Source of the DNA: UBA935 sp031555615
GTDB taxonomy: Bacteria > Bacillota > Clostridia > Lachnospirales > Lachnospiraceae
Assembly (NCBI GenBank): GCA_031555615.1
Contig: JAVBUF010000078.1
Location: 1 to 32,706 of the forward strand
Length of the DNA: 32,706 nucleotides
Reading direction: 5' to 3'
In this document: one piece after another, positions 1-7,737 of the stretch
Numbering within the stretch: position 1 is the stretch's first letter
Layout: each line of letters starts with the position of its first letter
Position numbers and translations under genes: made by a program
The notes under the pieces: generated by a model
What the model saw: only the letters and a program-made list of their open reading frames with translations
Databases searched by the model: none
Told to the model about the DNA's origin: nothing

Positions 1-176
1 AAATCTTCAATTAATATCTTTTCTGCTATCGGCTCTGTAATGGTTTTTCCGGCAAATACGTCTCCTCCGGTATGGCCGTATCCGATGGTCCAGACATTTG
101 CAGAACAGAGATATGCTTGTAGTCTAAGGCCTTCTTTCTTCTTTATAAAATCTATTCCTTTTTGTGATGTATACAT
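1..176 (-). CDS. Phage endolysin, GH24 lysozyme family (N-terminal part, cut by window edge)
   Basis: The first 58 residues are visible and the C-terminus lies outside the window. They carry the GH24 (T4/P22-type) lysozyme signature: an EGLRLQAY segment followed by WTIGYGHT at residues 29-36. The spacing Glu15 - 8 residues - Cys24 - 5 residues - Thr30 matches the E-x8-D/C-x5-T catalytic triad; here the middle residue is Cys, as in P1 Lyz-type and other Cys-variant lysozymes. The family cleaves the MurNAc-GlcNAc bond of peptidoglycan. I see no N-terminal signal or SAR segment, so release probably depends on the holin genes just upstream. The ATG at 176 follows a strong AAGGAG-type site and lies 1 nt beyond the stop of the preceding 35-aa gene, suggesting translational coupling. 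Confidence 0.9.
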   Translation of the reverse strand, partial: MYTSQKGIDFIKKKEGLRLQAYLCSANVWTIGYGHTGGDVFAGKTITEPIAEKILIED

Positions 177-177
177 T

Positions 178-285
178 CTAATCTCCTTCCATGTATTCTC
201 CCGCTCGGCTCAGGGCTGTTAGTGCTAATAACACAATGCCAAGTATCAGCATCACTATTGTAAAAGCTACGATCAATAATTTCAT
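178..285 (-). CDS. Small single-pass membrane protein in the lysis module (35 aa)
   Basis: A 35-codon ORF starting at ATG 285 behind a GGAGGGG site and stopping 1 nt before the endolysin start. Residues 2-24 form one continuous hydrophobic segment (Lys-Leu-Leu-Ile start, rich in Ile/Val/Leu). The short C-terminal tail is polar, with charges Arg28, Glu30, Glu33 and Asp35. It overlaps the last codons of the holin-like gene. Position, coupling and topology suggest a lysis accessory (pinholin, antiholin or endolysin-release partner), but I recognise no family, so the role is inference from context. Confidence 0.65.
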   Translation of the reverse strand: MKLLIVAFTIVMLILGIVLLALTALSRAGEYMEGD

Positions 286-536
286 TCTGCATCCCCTCCA
301 GTATCAAACCCGATTGCATATGTATCTTCCTGAGTATCCTCCACACTCTTGCTATCTACCCAGCCTTCTGCCAGAATGTAGGCAATCAGGGACGCGCCGG
401 ACATAATGATAGCCGTCACCTGTTCTATGGTGCCGGAATCCACTTTAAAAGCGATGCATAACGCACTGATGAATCCGATCAACGCCACCCAAAACTTTCT
501 GCTGCTTAATTTTCTCTTCCAATCAATCTTTTTCAT
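282..536 (-). CDS. Holin-like protein (84 aa)
   Basis: The N-terminus reads MKKIDWKRKLSSRKFWVA: a short basic stretch followed by two hydrophobic helices (about residues 16-30 and 42-55) and an acidic tail. This resembles the small Firmicute phage holins of the phiLC3/Phage_holin_1 type. A holin opens the cytoplasmic membrane at the programmed time so that the endolysin can reach the wall. The start has GGAGG 8 nt upstream and overlaps the end of the preceding membrane-protein gene by 14 nt. Downstream follow the 35-aa membrane protein and the endolysin. Family assignment is by N-terminal pattern and context, not by a profile search. Confidence 0.75.
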   Translation of the reverse strand: MKKIDWKRKLSSRKFWVALIGFISALCIAFKVDSGTIEQVTAIIMSGASLIAYILAEGWVDSKSVEDTQEDTYAIGFDTGGDAE

Positions 537-855
537 AGTCTAAATCCTCCATTTCTTTTTCTTGGAGCCTGATCCGCTCCTGTTCCTTGGTTTCTAAAAA
601 TGATTTTGCAAAATAAACGGCCATGACACCGATTATTTCTGTCACTACGGTGATGGATAAGGTTTCTGCTATCTGGTCTTTTCCCATGAACGCCAGCACG
701 TAAGATAACTGAATATCAATTACTGCTATGTACATCAACCGGCTTACCCATAGTTTTGAAAATGTCTTGAAATTGCTTCGTTTTGGCTTCAGCAATACAT
801 CACCGCCCTTTTTTAATGACAGAGCCGAAAAGATTTCTCTTATCGGCTCTTGCAT
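523..855 (-). CDS. Membrane protein of the lysis module, probable second holin component (about 90-110 aa)
   Basis: The protein has two hydrophobic segments (roughly residues 38-55 and 66-83 of the long form), a basic N-terminal part and a charged Glu/Lys/Arg tail. Similar small proteins sit next to holins in clostridial prophages. The upstream ATG (855) has no clear ribosome binding site. An in-frame TTG at 795 sits 7-8 nt after an AGGGCGG sequence and would give a 90-aa protein beginning LLKPKRSNF, which looks like the conserved part. I therefore think TTG 795 is a serious alternative start. The function (holin, antiholin or membrane anchor) cannot be told from the sequence. Confidence 0.7.
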   Translation of the reverse strand: MQEPIREIFSALSLKKGGDVLLKPKRSNFKTFSKLWVSRLMYIAVIDIQLSYVLAFMGKDQIAETLSITVVTEIIGVMAVYFAKSFLETKEQERIRLQEKEMEDLDYEKD

Positions 856-892
856 CTACTTATACTTGATACATTCTACTGCATAATATCCT

Positions 893-1654
893 TTATGACC
901 CTACCACTCCGCCACTAGGATTAACTATGAGACCGCCAAATGCATAATTATTTAAAATTGTTCCCGTAATGGTTCCTGCATTCTCTTTATGTATTGTCCC
1001 ACTTTTAGCAGCACTGTATATTTCCCTGTTGTTTGTTCCGTGCAGATCTAAAACACTTACTTTTGCACCCCGGTATGCGCGTAAAGCAACATACTTATTA
1101 CTAATTGTACATTCTTGAATATGAGCTGAACTGATGTCCGCTACGTTTATTCCGTACAATCCTACCGTGCTATTACTCCCCGCCGTCGAATTGCAATAAA
1201 ATAAATATAATACGGTACCAGGGCAGCCCCACATATGAAAAGCATTGCCGGCTGTTGTGGTAAAATTAATTCCCTGTACTGTAATCTGAGGATTAGCACA
1301 ATTCCTAATTGTCATACTTAAAATATTGTGGCTGGTCTGTCCTGCCGAATTTGCCCCATTAATTGTTAATATTCCTGATCCTATAAATCTTTCAATTATT
1401 ATTTCATCGCTACACGAGCCCTGATTTACAATAAAGGTAACATCAGCCATAAGCAATTTAGGCAAAGCATCAAGTTCACTCTGCAAATCGGTGATTTCAA
1501 TGGTTTTAGTAATGGATTCAGTTAATACAGGAATGTTAATTCCACCATTCCCTCCTTCCCCGTCAGCGCCGCATTTGCAGCAATTATAAAAATTATAGGT
1601 TGCTCCACAGCCCTTTTCATCTTTTACTTCTTCACAACAATTTTGATTTTCCAT
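893..1654 (-). CDS. Cys-rich N-terminus plus beta-helix-like domain, putative tail appendage or exported protein (253 aa)
   Basis: The first 30 residues are unusually rich in Cys (CCEEV, GCG, NCCKCG), followed by a Gly-rich linker. Residues about 50-250 are rich in Asn, Thr, Ser, Ile and Val in short repeating beta-strand-like blocks, typical of right-handed parallel beta-helix proteins such as pectate-lyase-like tailspikes. The location is odd: it lies between the XhlA-like gene and the other lysis membrane proteins, not with the tail fibres. The ribosome binding site (GAGAGA) is modest. No signal peptide is visible. It may be a depolymerase-like or decorative fibre, or a cargo gene. I do not recognise a specific family and see no obvious catalytic motif. 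Confidence 0.7.
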   Translation of the reverse strand: MENQNCCEEVKDEKGCGATYNFYNCCKCGADGEGGNGGINIPVLTESITKTIEITDLQSELDALPKLLMADVTFIVNQGSCSDEIIIERFIGSGILTINGANSAGQTSHNILSMTIRNCANPQITVQGINFTTTAGNAFHMWGCPGTVLYLFYCNSTAGSNSTVGLYGINVADISSAHIQECTISNKYVALRAYRGAKVSVLDLHGTNNREIYSAAKSGTIHKENAGTITGTILNNYAFGGLIVNPSGGVVGS

Positions 1655-1758
1655 AACATTATCTCTCTTTCGTATTTTATTTTTAGTCCATACGTATGTT
1701 CTGAGATAATATTACTGGATTTCGTGCCTTACTGGTTACCCGCGGACCAGCCTACCCA

Positions 1759-2091
1759 TCACATAAACTTGGCAACAATCACACCGAACACAGCGGCCAC
1801 AATCAAAGAAATAAACTGTGTGATAAGGCTCTCCCACCGCTTTGCCGGTTTCTTCTCTAAGGCCCCTATACGTTCCCCTTGTGCTTTCAAACTTCCTTCC
1901 AATCTCGCCACATTATTTTCTAAACTTTCAGTGAGCATCTTCACTTGTAAGGCAAGGGCTTCTACATTGGAAGCAATCTTATAAATACCTTCTGTGATTC
2001 TGTCGTTTTCATCTATTCTTTTATGGGCTGATTTCACTCTTTCCTTAAGTGCTGCCACATCTTCGACTAATTCTTTGTTCAGGTCATCCAT
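1759..2091 (-). CDS. xhlA: XhlA-like hemolysin/lysis protein: coiled coil plus C-terminal membrane anchor (110 aa)
   Basis: The protein is a long charged helix (residues 1-80, heptad-like Leu/Val/Ile spacing, many Glu/Lys) followed by one C-terminal transmembrane segment (about 88-108, LITQFISLIVAAVFGVIVAK). This is the architecture of the XhlA family, which in PBSX cooperates with holin XhlB and the endolysin. I place the start at ATG 2091, behind GAAGAGGG. The longer in-frame ATG at 2136 lies inside a terminator hairpin and has no binding site. It is the first gene of the lysis module, directly after the tail genes. Confidence 0.8.
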   Translation of the reverse strand: MDDLNKELVEDVAALKERVKSAHKRIDENDRITEGIYKIASNVEALALQVKMLTESLENNVARLEGSLKAQGERIGALEKKPAKRWESLITQFISLIVAAVFGVIVAKFM

Positions 2092-2111
2092 TCTTTCCCT
2101 CTTCCCATAGC

Positions 2112-2144
2112 AAAAGCCGACAAAGTTTATCTTCATCGGCTTTT
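2112..2144 (-). terminator. Hairpin between tail and lysis modules, probable rho-independent terminator
   Basis: AAAAGCCGA (2112-2120) and TCGGCTTTT (2136-2144) are perfect inverted complements around a 15-nt loop. Read on the minus strand the hairpin ends in four T. It lies just after the metallophosphoesterase tail gene stop (2155). The T-run is short, so partial read-through into the lysis genes is expected. Confidence 0.5.
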
Positions 2145-2154
2145 ACTCTGATTT

Positions 2155-3804
2155 TTATAAACAATACTGATAATTTAATTTAACCTCTTCTTCTGTCAGC
2201 GCTTTATTATATATCCTGAGTTGCTGCAGCTTCATTTTGGCAAAATCAGTTATATCATATGGAGCACCGACTAGCATTTGTGGTTCATAATCAATAACAC
2301 TGACTGCACGTTCATGTGAAAAGAAGAGTTCGCCATCCACATACATTTTTGACGTTGCTATGGTCGTTCCACTATCTCGATTAAGCACAAACGTAAAGTG
2401 ATGTACTTCATTTAACGAAAATAATATTTCCGGTGTCTGTACGGCACTACTTCTCACATAGCCAGCACTTTCAAAATAACCAGATTTTATCCTGTATATG
2501 TAGGCTCTACTTGTGCTTGTACTGCCAATACAGACTACTGCACCACCGCTTGACGAATTATCTATCGCTCCATAAAATTCGACCGTTAGCGGGTATTCAT
2601 TGCTTGATATTGGTGTCTTGGGAATAGACATATAATTATTATAACTTCTATCAAATAGGATACCATCAGCGTGGCGGGAGGAAGCCGTAAAGTTCACCAT
2701 ACTCAAATGATTTTGATTTTCGGTTGAATCAAGCAATAACTGATTTGCATTATCTACGTATGTATGCCGGTACTCACCCCATAAACCTTCTGTAACATAA
2801 TTGGGTTCGGTTTTGCTAAACTCAATTGTTTTATCATATTCCGGTAAAAGCTTATTTGCTTTGTTGTCGTAAGCTTTAAGAGCCACTTTGTCTTCATAGA
2901 CTTCAACGATCCAGCACTGGCTGCCATCACCCTTGGAACTTACTGTACCAGTTTCAGGATTATATATTCTGGGAACAGCTAATGACGGAACATGTGCGTA
3001 TGCCCCTGTCTCGTCTTTATACAAATTCACATCTTGGCGGTATTGTTCCGTCTCGAAGCCTAAGTGGCTATGGCCGCTAAACATAATCGTATTGGGGTAA
3101 GCCCGTATCAGATTGATGTATCTGTTGGATGTTCCTGAACCGGTTTTCAATGCGCTGTTATCCACATTTTCAACATCTCCGCAAGTGTTTGGCATATAAA
3201 CATGTTCGAATATAAATATTTTATCCTTTTCCCTATGCTCCACCAACTTGGCTTCCAACCAGTCTAACGATTCTGCCGTAAAGCTGCTGCTCATGCTGGT
3301 AGATGTCAGGCCAATAAATAAAAATACATCGCCATTAATTATTTTTTCAAAATACAGTCCATTTGGTTCTACGTATTGTTTATATAACCCGATGTCCCCA
3401 GCTTCATTGATCGTGTCATGATTTCCCCTGGCAACAAACACGTTAATGCCTTGATGCGCTTCCTTTATTTCCTTATATTTTTGCAAATCTACAAGCCTTC
3501 CATCGAAAGTAGCGTCACCGGCGTGACAGATGAAATCAATACTATTATTTTCGCAATATGTAATTATTTTGTTAAAATCCTCAATCGATTCTGCCCAGTC
3601 ACTTCCATCACCGTCAATGTGCGTGTCGGTCACTACACAGAATCGGTACAGCCATCCGGAAGGCTGAATATTCAATGTATCGCATATGTCATTAATCATG
3701 CGAAGCAATTGATTGTATTTCAGATCAGTGTACTCTTTAGCCTCTGGTACATCACCCGGGTCCCCTTTGGGACCCTTTATATTTCCAAGTAATAACTTTC
3801 CCAT
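2155..3804 (-). CDS. Tail appendage protein: collagen-like start, calcineurin-like metallophosphoesterase, LamG-like lectin domain (549 aa)
   Basis: Residues 10-18 are a collagen-like GPKGDPGD run, common where a fibre attaches. Residues 52-250 carry the complete metallophosphoesterase motif set: D60-x-H62, GD at 96-97, GNHD at 127-130, H201, and GHSH at 244-247, which bind two metal ions in this superfamily. Residues about 340-549 look like a concanavalin/LamG jelly-roll (strand-rich, ending in the typical QLRIYNKALTEEEV helix). The protein could hydrolyse a phosphodiester or phosphate on a cell-surface polymer, such as teichoic acid, while the lectin part binds glycan; the substrate is inference. 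The start has AAGGAG 8 nt upstream. It is the last gene of the tail operon before a terminator. Confidence 0.88.
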   Translation of the reverse strand: MGKLLLGNIKGPKGDPGDVPEAKEYTDLKYNQLLRMINDICDTLNIQPSGWLYRFCVVTDTHIDGDGSDWAESIEDFNKIITYCENNSIDFICHAGDATFDGRLVDLQKYKEIKEAHQGINVFVARGNHDTINEAGDIGLYKQYVEPNGLYFEKIINGDVFLFIGLTSTSMSSSFTAESLDWLEAKLVEHREKDKIFIFEHVYMPNTCGDVENVDNSALKTGSGTSNRYINLIRAYPNTIMFSGHSHLGFETEQYRQDVNLYKDETGAYAHVPSLAVPRIYNPETGTVSSKGDGSQCWIVEVYEDKVALKAYDNKANKLLPEYDKTIEFSKTEPNYVTEGLWGEYRHTYVDNANQLLLDSTENQNHLSMVNFTASSRHADGILFDRSYNNYMSIPKTPISSNEYPLTVEFYGAIDNSSSGGAVVCIGSTSTSRAYIYRIKSGYFESAGYVRSSAVQTPEILFSLNEVHHFTFVLNRDSGTTIATSKMYVDGELFFSHERAVSVIDYEPQMLVGAPYDITDFAKMKLQQLRIYNKALTEEEVKLNYQYCL

Positions 3805-3816
3805 TTTTCTCGCTCC

Positions 3817-4851
3817 TTATAAATAATAGAATGCACCTGTCACAGTACCACCATAACTTGTGCCATAGCCTTCTGCGAAAATAGTTGCCGAAATGCTTTG
3901 AATAATACTTTGCTTGTTGTATAAAAGTACCGTTTCCGTTTCGGCACTGGCATAGGATCCCTTCTTCCACGCACTCTGGCTGCGTTCGATTGTAAGTGTT
4001 CCGTTTATGCTGATCGCGCCCCTGGAATATGCGAAATCCCCATCTGCATTTAGTGCATCTGAGGATTCGGTTTTCAAGTGATATGTGTAGAATATCAAGA
4101 ACATATTGGCATCTTCAATTGAAAGCGTGCTCGTCTTACTGCCATTAGATCTCTCCGGGCAACCGTAGCCTCCAGTATTAACCGTAAGCGTTTTACTTTT
4201 CAGCTCATTTCGTATGCTATAGCATGCGGCACCCGCAACGGCATTATTAAGTAGTGCATTTCTCCAATAAGCGCTTTCTTTTAATTTCTGTACTGCATAA
4301 GGGCTCCTGAGCATATTTTTTACCGTATCCGCACTGTTCAAGACCGCACCTGATATCAATCCTCCTTCGCTGGCAAACATATAGTTGATTGCATTAACAG
4401 AAGACATCAAAGAAAGTCTTGCCAGATCGTCCCTGAGCATCTGTTCCGCACTTGGGAAGCGTTCTGTATTGATTCCTGCCAGATCTGCCCAGTATTCCCA
4501 CAGATCATATCCCGGGAAATAATTAACCGTCGCTTCAACGTATCCATAATCCGAAATAACCACTTGCTCTACTGCTACTTGGGTTTCTGTGTGTTGATAT
4601 TTAATTGAATAAGTTCCTAAGTTGGTAAGCTGAAATGTTAGTCTTAAATTAGCATCAAATATACCTGTAAATTTTTCATTACCATCAGTAACCTCTACGC
4701 TCGTGCCGATCAGCCCTGCCCCCACCCCTTTTATAGACAGGGTAATATTTGTCAATGCAATAATGACAGAGTTAATTTTGTTTTCCATATCGTCAAATCT
4801 CCTATCTAATTTTTTAGATAAGAAAAGTGTTTTGGCCCAGCCCTCTTTCAT
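3817..4851 (-). CDS. Tail fibre-like protein, possible receptor-binding appendage (344 aa)
   Basis: A short helical N-terminus (residues 1-35, KKLDRRFDDMENKI) is followed by an Ig-like, Thr/Val-rich beta domain (about 36-110). Then comes a helical region (118-215) and a Gly/Thr/Ser-rich beta C-terminus. No known enzyme motif is visible. Position between the YmfQ-like/short connector genes and the metallophosphoesterase fibre points to a distal tail appendage. The start ATG 4851 has AGGAGGT upstream and overlaps the previous stop in an ATGA arrangement. The helical middle resembles adaptor regions seen in clostridial phage tail proteins, but I cannot name a family. Confidence 0.75.
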   Translation of the reverse strand: MKEGWAKTLFLSKKLDRRFDDMENKINSVIIALTNITLSIKGVGAGLIGTSVEVTDGNEKFTGIFDANLRLTFQLTNLGTYSIKYQHTETQVAVEQVVISDYGYVEATVNYFPGYDLWEYWADLAGINTERFPSAEQMLRDDLARLSLMSSVNAINYMFASEGGLISGAVLNSADTVKNMLRSPYAVQKLKESAYWRNALLNNAVAGAACYSIRNELKSKTLTVNTGGYGCPERSNGSKTSTLSIEDANMFLIFYTYHLKTESSDALNADGDFAYSRGAISINGTLTIERSQSAWKKGSYASAETETVLLYNKQSIIQSISATIFAEGYGTSYGGTVTGAFYYL

Positions 4852-5192
4852 TCCTCTACCTCCTGAACTTCTGGTGATCCATCCTTGATGTTCAAGTCTT
4901 GCTTGACTTCATTAATCTCAGATCCTTTTATGGTTGTAATAATCTTTTCTATCAACATATCATTGCCGTCATAAACCGATTCCGTAATCTCTTCTCCGCT
5001 ATCACTTATTTGAGTGATTCGGCTGCCGGATGCATAAGTTTCAATTATGGTATTTTCTGAAATAATACATCTACTATCCTCAAACTGCTCATGCGCCGCA
5101 TCAAGTTTTTCAAAGTTTTCATTAAATTCATTAATATTGTAAAAATCTTCCTCTTCCGGAAGTATCAGACCTAATTTTTCACTATGTTTCAT
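4848..5192 (-). CDS. Small tail/fibre connector-like protein (114 aa)
   Basis: An acidic protein beginning MKHSEKLGLILPEEEDFYNI. The segment YNINEFNENFEKLDAAH is typical of short baseplate or fibre-associated proteins in Firmicute phages. The middle is beta-rich (SGSRITQISDSGEEITESVY) and the C-terminus is acidic. The chosen start, ATG 5192, follows a perfect GGGAGGA site and overlaps the YmfQ-like gene by 11 nt. A longer reading from 5303 would run deep into that gene and has no binding site. The function is inferred from location between XkdU-like and fibre genes. Confidence 0.8.
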   Translation of the reverse strand: MKHSEKLGLILPEEEDFYNINEFNENFEKLDAAHEQFEDSRCIISENTIIETYASGSRITQISDSGEEITESVYDGNDMLIEKIITTIKGSEINEVKQDLNIKDGSPEVQEVEE

Positions 5193-5892
5193 AGTTTCCT
5201 CCCACTTTTGATGTATCAAAATACAAGCACCCATTTTCAGGGTTATATTCAAACCCAGTACCTTTTCCGTCACGGTCATCAAAATATAAATCACCACTTT
5301 CATTATCCACTTCCAGTAATGATATTTGCGATACTAAAAAAGATATCCATTTCTCTATTTCTTCTTCCCGGCACCCCTTTTGGGAAAGAAGGCTCAGCTG
5401 TTCGTGCCTATATGCTGATAATACTTTGTGCGTGTTATACATCACAGAAACATCCAGAATGATATTTAGCGGCGTCACTCTTTCGCACAACTCCTTGGCA
5501 TCCTTGATCAAGCCTTTTATTTCTAGTTTCAATCGGACTACAAGTGTATATTGAGAATTTTTCAGCACCATCGAAAACTTGTCTTCACCACACAAAGCAG
5601 TTAACATCCGGAACAATGTTTCCTCCGTATATGGCAAATCCTCCAGTAACTTGGCACGGATCCGCAAATTTCTGATTTCCAAAGAATCACTGCTTTTGGG
5701 CATCAGTTCAAGGATACCTTCCCACTTGGCTACTCCGTTAGCTGTAGCAGTATCTAAAAACTTCTCATTTAAAAGCTGTTCTATGGCATCCCACAAATCA
5801 TCAACCTGGATTTGTTCTGCCCGTGCTATTTCTTTAAACTCTGCAAACACTGACATGATGTTTGGCAGATAATCTAACAGCTTCCGCTTCAT
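5182..5892 (-). CDS. xkdU: Baseplate protein, YmfQ/XkdU-like (DUF2313), 236 aa
   Basis: It begins MKRKLLDYLPNIMSVFAEF, the standard start of the YmfQ/DUF2313 family. The conserved helical part (residues 1-90, with an Asp/Glu-rich patch) is followed by the PYTEETLFRML region. In PBSX and Mu-type myoviruses this protein links the baseplate wedge to tail fibres and follows baseplate J directly. Here it overlaps the J gene stop by 4 nt. The C-terminal 30 residues (beta repeats such as LYFDDRDG and LYFDTSKV) are an addition that may form the fibre docking point. Confidence 0.88.
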   Translation of the reverse strand: MKRKLLDYLPNIMSVFAEFKEIARAEQIQVDDLWDAIEQLLNEKFLDTATANGVAKWEGILELMPKSSDSLEIRNLRIRAKLLEDLPYTEETLFRMLTALCGEDKFSMVLKNSQYTLVVRLKLEIKGLIKDAKELCERVTPLNIILDVSVMYNTHKVLSAYRHEQLSLLSQKGCREEEIEKWISFLVSQISLLEVDNESGDLYFDDRDGKGTGFEYNPENGCLYFDTSKVGGNYET

Positions 5893-6983
5893 CGGATCAC
5901 CTCCAGCACTCCCAATATGGGTATGGCATCTTCCTGCAGTGTCATATTTGTGGCCACGCCGTTCAGTTTCGTATTACCGACATCAATCACCCCTGTCACA
6001 CCTAAAACAGCATTTTCTATCGCGCTTATGCGCACTATCGTAAGCAGGCTATTTTCCCATTCCTTTGCCAGCATTTTAAAGTACGTTCTTATCGCTTGCA
6101 CTATTTCATCCCTGCTGTCTTCATAATTATAGTTGTCTGCAAAGGTAATCTCGCTTTGAATGTCTATCTGCTCCGTTTCTATGGCGCAAACAGCCACATG
6201 ATGCCCGATTGGTGCAAAGCCATCCCCGGAGCCCGTCTTGGTGGGGTCTATCATTTCCTGTATGGATGCAATCAGAATCGGTGATGGCACGGTATATTCT
6301 GAAGTTATGATCACACACTTCACATAACCGCCCAGCATTTTCCCATGCTCATCCGTGGACCGGTAACATTTTACGCCCCCAACACCATTAATTGCTTTGA
6401 TCTTCTGCTTATAATCTGCCCGATTGCCGCCAAAAGCAGTGCTGTTAAAAGCCTTTCGCCACCTTTCGCGGAACTCGTCCGTTCCTTCCTCTTCCTCACC
6501 GGGAATCAAGATGTCAGTAAGTTTCGCATAAGAAAGTCCAGATATGAAGTCGATGGGAATCAGGTTCCCGGTGTAACGGTTCCCGATCTCCCCTTTAGTT
6601 TCACAGGTCAGCTGATAGGTATACCGGCCGGATTCCTCCGGTTCTCCCATCGGCAAGGTGACAGAAAAATTAACATCTTCAATGGAAAAGCGGGTGCCAA
6701 TCGGTACTATGACATTAAATTCCCCTTTCCTGACTGCATAGGTGGAATCGAAAGGACCAAGACCCCTGGTGTCCTTGGCTATCTTGATTAAATTTTCCCT
6801 GGTTGCGGTATCACCAAACATCTGGTCAAACAGCCAGCTTAATGTAATATAAGCCTGGGCCATTTCCGCAGAGTTAGGGGCAAAAGCATCATAAATAACG
6901 CTTCCCTCCCGCTTGTCATATTCGCTGCTCACCTGATCCAGTTTTTCCTGAAGGAGGCTTTCATAAGTTTTATCATTGAACAC
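5889..6983 (-). CDS. xkdT: Baseplate assembly protein J-like (XkdT family), 364 aa
   Basis: This is a full-length baseplate J protein, with an N-terminal region reading SEYDKREGSVIYDAFAPNSA, the diagnostic start of this family. The central domain has the typical GLGPFDSTYAVRKGEF and GTDEFRERWRKAF motifs. It forms the peripheral baseplate wedge of contractile tails. The start is GTG 6983, overlapping the previous stop by 1 nt; an AGGACGG sequence sits about 13 nt upstream. It lies between the XkdS-like and YmfQ-like genes, the conserved order of PBSX-type tails. Confidence 0.95.
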   Translation of the reverse strand: MFNDKTYESLLQEKLDQVSSEYDKREGSVIYDAFAPNSAEMAQAYITLSWLFDQMFGDTATRENLIKIAKDTRGLGPFDSTYAVRKGEFNVIVPIGTRFSIEDVNFSVTLPMGEPEESGRYTYQLTCETKGEIGNRYTGNLIPIDFISGLSYAKLTDILIPGEEEEGTDEFRERWRKAFNSTAFGGNRADYKQKIKAINGVGGVKCYRSTDEHGKMLGGYVKCVIITSEYTVPSPILIASIQEMIDPTKTGSGDGFAPIGHHVAVCAIETEQIDIQSEITFADNYNYEDSRDEIVQAIRTYFKMLAKEWENSLLTIVRISAIENAVLGVTGVIDVGNTKLNGVATNMTLQEDAIPILGVLEVIR

Positions 6984-7381
6984 TATATCGTTACCGTCCT
7001 TTCTGCTGTGACCGTCCCCTCGGTGGTGTCTACCTTAAAAGTCACAAAAATAACGCCCTTCTTAGGCGTTTCAAATACAAAATCATATACATCATTTACC
7101 CGGTCATCCTGTTTCAGAGCTTCCCTGATGCGGCGTTCAATCTCGCACATACAGTAATTCACTTCCATACCTATGAGGTCCTGAAGCTCTATCCCGTAAT
7201 TCCAGGAGTAGATTGGATACTGGTATCGTTCGGTGTTGATCACTTTATATACGGCTTGCTGCATAGCTTCCAGGTTATCGCAATGACCTGAGACGATTTC
7301 TTTTTTTAGATCCATCCTGTAGGTATAGGAAGGCTGTTTCTGATATTCGGTATTGGGTAATGCAGTTGTCTGGGGTATCAT
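6983..7381 (-). CDS. xkdS: Baseplate wedge protein, XkdS-like (DUF2634), 132 aa
   Basis: The protein shows the DUF2634/gp25-like pattern: an N-terminal TYRMDLKKE segment, the motif IYSWNYGIELQDLIG, then a C-terminal beta hairpin. It is related in role to T4 gp25, a wedge component that initiates sheath polymerisation; that role is known for the family and inferred here. ATG 7381 follows GAGGGTGAGGG and overlaps the XkdR-like stop by 4 nt, and the gene is followed at once by baseplate J. Confidence 0.92.
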   Translation of the reverse strand: MIPQTTALPNTEYQKQPSYTYRMDLKKEIVSGHCDNLEAMQQAVYKVINTERYQYPIYSWNYGIELQDLIGMEVNYCMCEIERRIREALKQDDRVNDVYDFVFETPKKGVIFVTFKVDTTEGTVTAERTVTI

Positions 7382-7737
7382 CCCTCACCCTCCTTGATCC
7401 TGTCTACAATTAGATACTTTTGGCCTCCGGCCTGTTTGATCAGGATAACTCTTTCTCCATCCTTCAGACCGTTTTTTACTAAGAAGGTCTTTTCTCCGGT
7501 ATATCCGTGAGTGTGTTTTTCTGCCGCTTCCGTTTCATGGTCCACTTCCATGATTACTTCATGGTCCTTTACATTACTGGTCAGGACAAAGAAAGCGGCT
7601 GGTAAGATTGTTTTCTGGTCAATCTGAATCTGCAACGGCTCTGCGCTGATTACTGTGCCGTATAGGAACGTACTGGGGTCTGATGCCGCCACTACCTCTG
7701 CCGAAGCCTGTTTGATTGTCTGTAGCAAATTAGCCAA
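7378..7737 (-). CDS. xkdR: XkdR-like baseplate protein (DUF2577), 119 aa
   Basis: This OB-like small protein has the family features LLQTIKQA near the start, a DPSTFLYGTVIS strand and a C-terminal RVILIKQAGGQKYLIVDRI. DUF2577 proteins lie between XkdQ and XkdS in PBSX-type tails and are thought to be hub or spike-associated. I choose TTG 7737 because it has GGAGGGG 6 nt upstream and yields the family-typical MANLLQTIKQ start. A TTG at 7752 would give 5 more residues but lacks a site. The gene overlaps the XkdQ-like stop by 8 nt. Confidence 0.9.
   Translation of the reverse strand: MANLLQTIKQASAEVVAASDPSTFLYGTVISAEPLQIQIDQKTILPAAFFVLTSNVKDHEVIMEVDHETEAAEKHTHGYTGEKTFLVKNGLKDGERVILIKQAGGQKYLIVDRIKEGEG

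Noticed and set aside
2092..2136. Longer start of the XhlA-like gene
   Set aside because: The ATG at 2136 is part of a terminator hairpin and lacks a binding site.
5193..5303. Upstream extension of the 114-aa connector gene
   Set aside because: The extra 37 codons overlap the YmfQ-like gene and have no ribosome binding site; ATG 5192 has a perfect one.
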